A DNA stretch of 38,529 nucleotides from positions 1 to 38,529 of the forward strand of contig DASRBO010000121.1 in the NCBI GenBank assembly GCA_035653595.1, given 5' to 3'. The notes under the pieces were generated by a model that saw only the letters and a list, made by a program, of their open reading frames with translations, was not told the origin of the DNA and ran no database searches. This DNA comes from DASRBO01 sp035653595 (GTDB lineage Bacteria > Actinomycetota > Acidimicrobiia > Acidimicrobiales > JAJPHE01). Below are positions 33,581-38,529 of the stretch, in pieces. Position 1 is the stretch's first letter. The number at the start of each line of letters is the position of its first letter. Both the position numbers and the translations under genes were made by a program.

Positions 33581-33967
33581 CTAGTACTCGGTGACCTTGT
33601 CGATCTCGTCCATCAGCGCCTTGTACTCGGGCGAGTTGGTGAGGGGGAGCAGCGACATGAGCTTGGCCATGTTGCCGGTCACCTTGACCCGGCCCTGCAT
33701 GAAGGCGGCGTTGGCGTCCAGCTCCTGCTTCTGCAGCTTCATGGCGTCGTCATAGGTCTGGGTGAGGGTGACCTCGGCGTCGGGGATCTCCCCCAGCTGG
33801 CTCTCGATGAGCTTCCCGTTCTCGAGGATCCAGTAGTAGTGGATGTCGCCGTCGGGCCCGCCGGTGACCACGTACTGCATGCGGGCGGACGCGCCGGGCC
33901 GCTCGGGCTGGCTCTCGGCCAGCTTGCGGGTCTCGTCCAGCCACTCCTGGGTCAGCCACTTTGACAT
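33581..33967 (-). CDS. SCP2 sterol-carrier-domain protein
   Basis: The 128-residue single-domain protein of the SCP2 family probably binds lipids or acyl groups in the cytosol. Motifs: IHYYWILENGKLIESQLGEIPDAEVTLTQTYDDAMKLQKQELDANAAFMQGRVKVTGNMAKLM, where the D-A-x-x-x-F-x-x-G-x-x-K-x-x-G-x-x-x-x-L pattern is typical. It has an evident Shine-Dalgarno sequence (CAGGAG) 7 nt before ATG 33967, so it has a leader, unlike most genes here. It lies downstream of mca on the same strand, separated by a strong hairpin. Confidence 0.88.
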   Translation of the reverse strand: MSKWLTQEWLDETRKLAESQPERPGASARMQYVVTGGPDGDIHYYWILENGKLIESQLGEIPDAEVTLTQTYDDAMKLQKQELDANAAFMQGRVKVTGNMAKLMSLLPLTNSPEYKALMDEIDKVTEY

Positions 33968-34001
33968 TCGCCACTCCTGACTCGTAGGTCCCCGGCGAGG
34001 A

Positions 34002-34025
34002 TAACGGCCGCCGGGGCGGCCGTTA
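34002..34025. terminator. Perfect 24-bp palindrome between mca and the SCP2 gene
   Basis: Arms TAACGGCCGCC (34002-34012) and GGCGGCCGTTA (34015-34025) match perfectly with two G between. It lies 40 bp after the mca stop and 35 bp before the SCP2 start, both on the minus strand. A hairpin terminator without T-run is the simplest reading; an operator for the SCP2 gene is the alternative. Confidence 0.55.
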
Positions 34026-34064
34026 CGCGCTGCGGTGCGCTCCTTCGAGGTCAGGCCCGACCGG

Positions 34065-34934
34065 TCAGCGACCGGCCTCGACCCGCACCCCGGCGAACAG
34101 GTCGTCCTCGGGGCCCTCCCCGCCCACCTCGCTGCGGGCGAGGATGTACTCCTCGACCGGGTGGACGGCGTCGGCCACCTCGGGGGGCAGCCCGAACCAG
34201 AACGGCGACTCGGGATCCACCTGGGTGGCGTGGGCCAGCAGGGCCAGGCGGCGCACGTCGGCGTAGCCGGAGATGTCGACCTGGGTGGTGATGCGGTCGT
34301 CCTGGGACGGACGCGACAGCCAGCGCTCGTCGTAGGGGGACTCCAGCCCGAGCTCGAGGAACTTCTCGTGCATGGCCACCGTGCGGGCCCGCGACCAGAC
34401 GCTGTAGTACAGCTTGAGGGGCTGCCACGGCTCGCCGGCGTCGGGGTAGGCGTCGGGATCGCCGGCCCGGTCGAAGGCGGCCACGCTCACCTCGTGCACC
34501 CGCAGGTGGTCGGGGTGGGGGTAGCCCCGCTGGTCGTCGTTGTAGGTGATGATCACCTGGGGCCGGCTGCGGCGGATGGCCGCCACCAGGCGGCCGACGG
34601 CGTCCTCGAGGGGGGCCTGGGCAAAGGAGTCAGGATGGGCGTTGGCCTCACTGTCGGGCATGCCCGAGTCGCGGTAGCCGAGCATGACGAGCTCGTCGTA
34701 GCCGATCACCTGGACCGAGCGGGCCAGCTCCTCCATGCGCACCTGGGCCAGGCGCTCCCTCACCTCGGGTCGGTCGAGGGCCGGGTTGAGGATGTCGCCC
34801 TCCTCACCGCCGGTGCAGCAGACCAGCACGGTGTGCACCCCCTCGGCGTGGTAGCGGGCCACCGTCGGGGCCCCCTTGGAGGCCTCGTCGTCGGGGTGGG
34901 CGTGGACGGACATGAGACACAGCCGGTCACCCAT
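34065..34934 (-). CDS. mca: Mycothiol S-conjugate amidase
   Basis: Mca cleaves mycothiol S-conjugates of toxins so that the mercapturic acid can be exported; it is a zinc LmbE/MshB-family enzyme. The 289 residues show SVHAHPDDEASKG (zinc His plus Asp-Asp), VCCTGGEEGD, GYRDSGMP and YPHPDHLRVHEVSV (zinc His). The length and the C-terminal domain (SPYDERWLSRPSQDDRITTQVDISGYADVRRLALLAHATQVDP) fit Mca rather than MshB. The TACGGT hexamer at 7 nt before the ATG implies a leaderless mRNA. It marks a mycothiol-using actinobacterium. Confidence 0.93.
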   Translation of the reverse strand: MGDRLCLMSVHAHPDDEASKGAPTVARYHAEGVHTVLVCCTGGEEGDILNPALDRPEVRERLAQVRMEELARSVQVIGYDELVMLGYRDSGMPDSEANAHPDSFAQAPLEDAVGRLVAAIRRSRPQVIITYNDDQRGYPHPDHLRVHEVSVAAFDRAGDPDAYPDAGEPWQPLKLYYSVWSRARTVAMHEKFLELGLESPYDERWLSRPSQDDRITTQVDISGYADVRRLALLAHATQVDPESPFWFGLPPEVADAVHPVEEYILARSEVGGEGPEDDLFAGVRVEAGR

Positions 34935-34940
34935 CTCGCG

Positions 34941-34947
34941 TACCGTA
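34941..34947. promoter_or_regulatory. Overlapping divergent -10 hexamers (TACCGTA)
   Basis: On the minus strand TACGGT (34947-34942) ends 7 nt before the mca ATG. On the plus strand TACCGT (34941-34946) could start a transcript near 34953 for the PhyH-type gene, leaving a leader of about 56 nt with a Shine-Dalgarno sequence. The two share the same seven base pairs. Confidence 0.45.
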
Positions 34948-35008
34948 GTCCCGCCGAAGCCCCGCAGACTCCAGAGTGGCGGCCGCGCCGACGACCGCAG
35001 GAGGCGAC

Positions 35009-35791
35009 ATGACCGTGGTCAGCACCACCGATCTGGCCCGGGCCAGGGCCGACCTCGACGAGCACGGTTACTGCCTGGTGGAGGCGGCCCTCTCCCCCGA
35101 CGAGGTCGCCCGCATGCGCCAGCGCATAGTCGAGCTGGCCGCGGCCGAGGTCGCCGACGGCACCGACTACGTGTACGAGAACGGCTCGAACCAGCGGGTG
35201 TGGGCCCTGCTCAACAAGGGCGAGATGTTCGTGGACCTGGCCCTGCACCCGCTCGCCCTCGAGCTGATGGAGCACCTGCTGGGATACGGGTTCCTGCTGT
35301 CGAACATCGACGCCAACATCGCCGGCCCCGGCGGCCAGCCGATGTTCCTGCACGCCGACCAGAGCTACGTGCCCCCACCGTGGCCGTGGAAGTTCCCCCT
35401 GGTGGCGAACATCATGTGGATGCTGGACGACTTCACCGCCACCAACGGGGCCACCCGGGTGGTGCCCGGCAGCCACCTCCTGGGCCACGGGCCGGATCCC
35501 AGCGCGCCCGGCGAAACAGTGGCCGCCTGCGCCCCCGCCGGCACCGCCCTGGTGTTCGACGGCCGGTTGTGGCACCAGACCGGAGCGAACACCACCGCCG
35601 ACCAGCGCCGGCACGGCATCCTCGCCTACTACTGCCGACCGTTCATGCGCCAGCAGGAGAACTGGTTCGTCTCCCTTCGCCCCGAGGTGCTGGAGGCCGC
35701 CCCGGCGCGCCTGCGCCAGCTGCTGGGGTGGGAGAACTACCTCTCGCTCGGCATGATCGACGGCATGCCCAGGAACGGGCCCCGGTACTAG
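35009..35791 (+). CDS. Phytanoyl-CoA dioxygenase (PhyH) family oxygenase
   Basis: The 260-residue Fe(II)/2-oxoglutarate-dependent dioxygenase has a facial triad of HAD in QPMFLHADQSYVP and the distal His in GRLWHQTGANTT. VWMLDDFTATNGATRVVPGSHL-like sequence (here IMWMLDDFTATNGATRVVPGSH) is the family core, and Arg in the RRHGILAYYCR segment may bind 2-oxoglutarate. Members hydroxylate acyl-CoA or small natural products. ATG 35009 follows GGAGG at good spacing, so the upstream GTG 34976 is rejected. The substrate is unknown. Confidence 0.9.
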   Translation: MTVVSTTDLARARADLDEHGYCLVEAALSPDEVARMRQRIVELAAAEVADGTDYVYENGSNQRVWALLNKGEMFVDLALHPLALELMEHLLGYGFLLSNIDANIAGPGGQPMFLHADQSYVPPPWPWKFPLVANIMWMLDDFTATNGATRVVPGSHLLGHGPDPSAPGETVAACAPAGTALVFDGRLWHQTGANTTADQRRHGILAYYCRPFMRQQENWFVSLRPEVLEAAPARLRQLLGWENYLSLGMIDGMPRNGPRY

Positions 35792-35851
35792 AGCGCGTCC
35801 GCCCTTGGCGGTGAGGGCCGGCGGCGCCCAGGCTGCGATCAGATGCGGAGG

Positions 35852-35879
35852 CGCCTTCGCCCCGACCAGGGCGGAGGCG
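35852..35879. terminator. Hairpin between convergent PhyH and AurF-like genes
   Basis: CGCCTTCGCCC (35852-35862) pairs with GGGCGGAGGCG (35869-35879) with one U-G wobble and a 6-nt loop. It lies in the 98-bp gap between the two stops and could serve both directions. Confidence 0.5.
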
Positions 35880-35889
35880 GAGCCGCCGA

Positions 35890-36903
35890 TCAGTCCAGCG
35901 GCTCGCCCCGGCGGTCGACGTGGCAGAGCTGGCGCCACCCCCTGGGCACCCGCCCGGGCCTGATCGCCCCGGCGGCGATGAGGGCGGCCAGGACCGGCCG
36001 CAGGGCCTGGTGCTTGACCGCGAGCCGCCTGGCGCTGCGGTTCACCGCCCGCCAGGTCGGCCACGCAGGCAGGCCGACGGTGGCGTACACGCCGGGATGG
36101 ACGATGGTCTCGAACATGCCGCCGACGACCGAGGGCGCCAGCCGCTCGACCAGCCGCCGCTCCATCCAGCTGGCGTCGCGCCACGCCTCAGGCAGGATCA
36201 TGCGGGCGAAGGCCAGGTGCCTGGCCTCCTCCTGGCGGTGGTAGCGGTTGACCTGGCGGATGAACGGATCGGTGTCGGGGTGCTCGGCGGCCAGCTTCTG
36301 GAACAGGTCGGGGATCTCCTCACCTGAGAGCACCAGCACGCACAGGAAGGCCGGCATCCGGGTGAGCCAGGGCATGAACCGCCGCTCGAGGAAGCGCAGG
36401 ACCGGATGGGCCAGCGGGTTCCTGGCCCGGGGCTGCAGCTGGGACAGGAGTCGCACGAACAGCCGCGAGTGGCGGGTCTCCTCCCCCAGCTCGTGCAGCA
36501 TGTAGGTGACCCGGGGATCGGTCAGGTCGCCGTACTGGGCGATCTGCATCGAGAACCCGGCGGTGAGGATGGACTCGAAGCGGATGCCGGCGTCGGTAAT
36601 CGACGCCACCTCCTCCCGCGCCAGGGTCCGCAGCTGCTCGGGGTCGAGGTCGATGTCGAGGCCGGCGATGCTCAGCAGCTCCGCCGGCAGCACCGGCCCG
36701 TCGCCGATCCCGCCGGGGACGGCCTCGTCGGGCTCTATCACCCGCCGCAGGGAGGCCACCGAGAGGCGCTCGATGCGGGCGTCCACCTCGGCTGCCGGCC
36801 CGCTCTCCCCGCCGGTCGGGGGCACCGCCCCCGGTTCGCCGCCCAGGGGCGGTTCGGTCGCGGTCACGTCGGCTGGTGTCGCATTGGTCGCGGTCAGGGC
36901 CAT
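35890..36903 (-). CDS. AurF-like diiron oxygenase
   Basis: The 337-residue protein resembles the AurF (p-aminobenzoate N-oxygenase) family. Two ExxxH-type iron ligands are visible: LHELGEETRHSRLF and HRQEEARHLAFAR, with further Glu in AREEVASITDAGIRFES and LSGEEIPDLFQ. The first 60 residues are Ala/Pro/Gly-rich and look disordered. Such proteins may N-oxygenate amines or act on fatty acyl chains, and the actinobacterial ones are often near TetR genes. ATG 36903 is chosen since a TAGGAT -10 with TTGACA -35 places transcription there; ATG 36912 falls within the -10. It is probably repressed by the adjacent TetR protein. Confidence 0.86.
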   Translation of the reverse strand: MALTATNATPADVTATEPPLGGEPGAVPPTGGESGPAAEVDARIERLSVASLRRVIEPDEAVPGGIGDGPVLPAELLSIAGLDIDLDPEQLRTLAREEVASITDAGIRFESILTAGFSMQIAQYGDLTDPRVTYMLHELGEETRHSRLFVRLLSQLQPRARNPLAHPVLRFLERRFMPWLTRMPAFLCVLVLSGEEIPDLFQKLAAEHPDTDPFIRQVNRYHRQEEARHLAFARMILPEAWRDASWMERRLVERLAPSVVGGMFETIVHPGVYATVGLPAWPTWRAVNRSARRLAVKHQALRPVLAALIAAGAIRPGRVPRGWRQLCHVDRRGEPLD

Positions 36904-36910
36904 GTCCACC

Positions 36911-36938
36911 ATCCTAACTAAATGATGATTTCTGTCAA
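36911..36938 (-). promoter_or_regulatory. Consensus promoter of the AurF-like gene
   Basis: On the minus strand TTGACA (36938-36933), a 16-nt spacer and TAGGAT (36916-36911) are followed by 7 nt and the ATG. This is the only full -35/-10 pair of near-consensus quality that I see in the window. It lies within AT-rich sequence. Confidence 0.7.
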
Positions 36939-36948
36939 GTCATCATTT
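36920..36948. promoter_or_regulatory. Palindromic operator, probably for the adjacent TetR
   Basis: Arms AAATGATGA (36920-36928) and TCATCATTT (36940-36948) are perfect inverted repeats around 11 bp. The left arm lies in the AurF promoter spacer, the -35 is in the centre, and the right arm covers the -35 position of the tetR promoter. Binding here would repress both genes. Confidence 0.7.
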
Positions 36949-36964
36949 TCCGCCGGCACGGGAC

Positions 36965-36970
36965 TAGCCT
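36965..36970 (+). promoter_or_regulatory. -10 hexamer TAGCCT for the tetR gene
   Basis: TAGCCT ends 6 nt before ATG 36977, with no Shine-Dalgarno sequence. The expected -35 position overlaps the operator's right arm. Confidence 0.55.
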
Positions 36971-36976
36971 TGAGCC

Positions 36977-37576
36977 ATGGCCGTGCTCGAGCCCGCCCCC
37001 CTGACCAAGGGGGCCAGGACCAGACAGAACCTGCTGGAGTGCGCCGTCCGCCGCTTCGCCGCCGACGGCTTCCGGGCGGCGTCGGTGTCCGACATCGCCC
37101 GCGACGCCGGGGTGAGCCCGGCCGCCGCCTACGCCTACTTCGAGAACAAGGAGGCCCTGTTCACGGCGGCGGTCGACACCGACGCCGCCGGACTGATCCA
37201 GGGAGCGGTCGAGCCGCTGCTGGAGGGCAGCTTCGACACCGACTGGTCCCAGCTCATCGCCGCCCTCATCGCCGGCCTCGACGCCCACCCCCTGGCCCGC
37301 CGGGTCCTGGCCGGGCTTGAGCCCGACCACACCGCCCGGTTGCTCGGCATCGCCGCCCTGGCCGACCTGCGCCGCAGCATCGCCGAGCGCCTGGCCGCCG
37401 GTCAGGCCCGGGGGCTGGTGCGCTCCGACATCGACCCGTGGCTCGTCGCCGCCGGGCTGGAGACCACTGTCATGGCCCTCCTGATCGCCGCCCTCCAGGT
37501 GGGGGTGCCGGCCGCCGGCGACAACCTGGCCGGGGTGGTCGCCCTGCTGGAGGCGGCCCTGCGGCCTGCCTGCTGA
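36977..37576 (+). CDS. TetR-family transcriptional regulator
   Basis: The 199-residue one-component repressor has an N-terminal helix-turn-helix (about residues 12-60): RQNLLECAVRRFAADGFRAASVSDIARDAGVSPAAAYAYFENKEALF, with the canonical recognition helix and the Y-x-Y-F-x-N-K-E tail. The C-terminal helical ligand-binding domain (about 65-199) is hydrophobic and without identifiable ligand. It is divergent from the AurF-like gene with a palindromic operator between, so it likely represses that gene and itself until a lipid or aromatic ligand binds. Confidence 0.92.
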   Translation: MAVLEPAPLTKGARTRQNLLECAVRRFAADGFRAASVSDIARDAGVSPAAAYAYFENKEALFTAAVDTDAAGLIQGAVEPLLEGSFDTDWSQLIAALIAGLDAHPLARRVLAGLEPDHTARLLGIAALADLRRSIAERLAAGQARGLVRSDIDPWLVAAGLETTVMALLIAALQVGVPAAGDNLAGVVALLEAALRPAC

Positions 37577-37594
37577 GCCCGGGCCGCCAGCCGT

Positions 37595-37975
37595 TCAGGA
37601 GGGAGAGGCCTGGGGCAGGACGGTCACGCACTCGGAGGCGGCCGGCTCTTCCGGGGCGGAGGCCGACCGGTGAAGCACCGACCGGGTCGGCTCCACCAGA
37701 ACCGTGCCGTCGTCGCCGGCCGACGCCCGGCCGTCCACGATCAGGCTGAAGCCGCCCGGCTCGAACGGCGGCCACAGGAGGGCGACGTCGGGGCGGGCGG
37801 CAGCGTTGGCCACCGAGGTTCGCCCGGCCCGCAGCGCCAGGCCGGCCCGGTGCCGGCCTATGTGCACCGACACGGCATGGGGGCGGCCGTCGTCGCCCAC
37901 CGTGATCAGGTAGGGGGTCGACCCGAAGCGGGTCAGCTCGGCCTCCAGGGCGGACAGGTCTACCGGCACGCTCAC
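37595..37975 (-). CDS. Pyridoxamine 5'-phosphate oxidase-like split-barrel protein
   Basis: The 126-residue protein has the split beta-barrel pattern of FMN/F420-binding flavoproteins: LEAELTRFGSTPYLITVGDDGRPHAVSVHIG at the N-terminus, then RTSVANAAARPDVALLWPPFEPGGFSLIVDGRASAGDDGTVLVEP. Actinobacterial relatives often use F420. The GTG start is supported by TACGCT 6 nt upstream. It is divergent from a nitroreductase gene 31 bp away, which suggests related redox roles. Cofactor and substrate remain unknown. Confidence 0.8.
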   Translation of the reverse strand: MSVPVDLSALEAELTRFGSTPYLITVGDDGRPHAVSVHIGRHRAGLALRAGRTSVANAAARPDVALLWPPFEPGGFSLIVDGRASAGDDGTVLVEPTRSVLHRSASAPEEPAASECVTVLPQASPS

Positions 37976-37981
37976 CAGGCC

Positions 37982-38000
37982 AGCGTAGGCCCGCAATAAT
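37982..38000. promoter_or_regulatory. Back-to-back -10 hexamers for two flavoprotein genes
   Basis: Minus-strand TACGCT (37987-37982) ends 6 nt before GTG 37975. Plus-strand AATAAT (37995-38000) ends 6 nt before GTG 38007. The whole divergent control region is only 31 bp. Confidence 0.5.
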
Positions 38001-38006
38001 CGCCCG

Positions 38007-38529
38007 GTGACCGACCTCCCCACCCTGGACCAGCAGCTGCTCGCTCCGGTGGAGCAGCTGGCGACCACCGCCCTGCCCACCGACGGGCTGGGCCTGCTGG
38101 AGGGCCTGTCGACGACCAGGGCCATCCGGCGCTACCGGTCCGAGCCGGTTCCGGCGGCGGCGCTGCGGGCCATGCTCTTCGCCGCCACCCGGGCCCCGAG
38201 CGGATCCAACCGGCAGCCCTTCCGCTTCATCGTGCTCACCGACGGCGCCACGGCCGAGCGGGCCAAGGCCCTCATAGGCGGGGCGGCCAGGCGGCTGTGG
38301 GGGGCCAAGCGCGACACCGACGGCTACGACCGCGGCAGCGGGGCCAGCTCGGGCTCACCCAAGGCCCGCATGGCCTCCACCATGCAGCACTTCGTTGACT
38401 CCTTCGATTCGGTGCCGGTGCTGATCCTGCCCTGCCTGGTGCGCTACCGGGCCCCCAACTCCTTCGAGGGGGCCTCGGTCTATCCCGCCTGTCAGAACCT
38501 GCTGCTGGCCGCCCGGGCGCTGGGCTACG
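38007..38529 (+). CDS. Nitroreductase family protein, 3' partial
   Basis: This FMN-dependent nitroreductase is cut by the window end; 174 codons are visible. After a 30-residue lead, LEGLSTTRAIRRYRSEPVP and AATRAPSGSNRQPFRFIVL match the FMN-binding start of the family (the R-R-Y/F and APSG-N-Q-P-W/F motifs). SVYPACQNLLLAARALGYG near the cut is the typical dimer-helix segment. GTG 38007 is fixed by the AATAAT hexamer. The missing C-terminal part should be about 40-50 residues. Confidence 0.88.
   Translation, partial: MTDLPTLDQQLLAPVEQLATTALPTDGLGLLEGLSTTRAIRRYRSEPVPAAALRAMLFAATRAPSGSNRQPFRFIVLTDGATAERAKALIGGAARRLWGAKRDTDGYDRGSGASSGSPKARMASTMQHFVDSFDSVPVLILPCLVRYRAPNSFEGASVYPACQNLLLAARALGY

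Noticed and set aside
36904..36912. ATG 36912 as start of the AurF-like gene
   Set aside because: It overlaps the TAGGAT -10 hexamer, so it would not be in the predicted transcript.

Overview
The window is high-GC DNA from an actinobacterium. The supporting markers are a mycothiol conjugate amidase, a fused KGD-type 2-oxoglutarate decarboxylase/E1-E2 protein, a UvrD2-like helicase with a C-terminal HRDC domain, an F420-type luciferase-like oxidoreductase, a WS/DGAT acyltransferase and EttA. The mix of lipid/acyl-CoA genes with an AurF-type diiron protein would fit an Acidimicrobiia-like lineage, but that placement is inference. I see no tRNA, rRNA, CRISPR array, insertion sequence, prophage or plasmid gene. 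No gene-free stretch exceeds about 200 bases, so this reads as ordinary, tightly packed chromosome.

Layout. 1-2339: 3' part of a UvrD2-like helicase, then an orphan sigma-70 region-4-like small protein. 2336-5619 (minus): a predicted NYN ribonuclease with an S1 domain and histone-H1-like tail, then exonuclease III and a hotdog thioesterase (ATGA-coupled). 5684-7641: M20 peptidase and HAD hydrolase (GTGA-coupled). 7651-11265 (minus): KGD. 11343-13022: EttA. 13205-17340: a small zinc-finger protein, then a queD-queC-queE preQ0 operon continuing without gaps into an SDR39U1-type epimerase and a geranylgeranyl-reductase-family flavoprotein. 17345-20227: divergent acyl-CoA dehydrogenase and acyl-CoA synthetase. 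20224-22104 (minus): 4-alpha-glucanotransferase. 22159-27442: alpha/beta hydrolase, RecB-like Fe-S nuclease, PAP2 phosphatase, DsbA-like protein, WS/DGAT and a lipocalin-like protein. 27482-31280: GH63-type glucosidase and a divergent membrane-anchored TIM-barrel protein. 31368-33967: luciferase-like oxidoreductase, a small basic protein, a YdjC deacetylase and an SCP2 protein. 34065-38529: Mca amidase, PhyH-type dioxygenase, AurF-like diiron oxygenase with divergent TetR regulator, a split-barrel flavoprotein and a nitroreductase cut by the window end.

The strongest pattern outside the genes is how expression starts. About fifteen genes have a TANNNT -10 hexamer ending 6-9 nt before the start codon and no Shine-Dalgarno sequence, as expected for leaderless mRNAs. 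Read as a rule, this fixes several starts, including a probable ATC start for the glucanotransferase. Genes inside operons instead overlap by NTGA (ATGA, GTGA, TTGA and one CTGA), implying translational coupling. Convergent neighbours end within a few bases or share CTAA, and some have strong GC hairpins between them. The clearest regulatory site is a palindrome over both promoters of the AurF-like/TetR pair. I found no defence or mobile system. The most unusual protein is the NYN-S1-AKKA-tail fusion.
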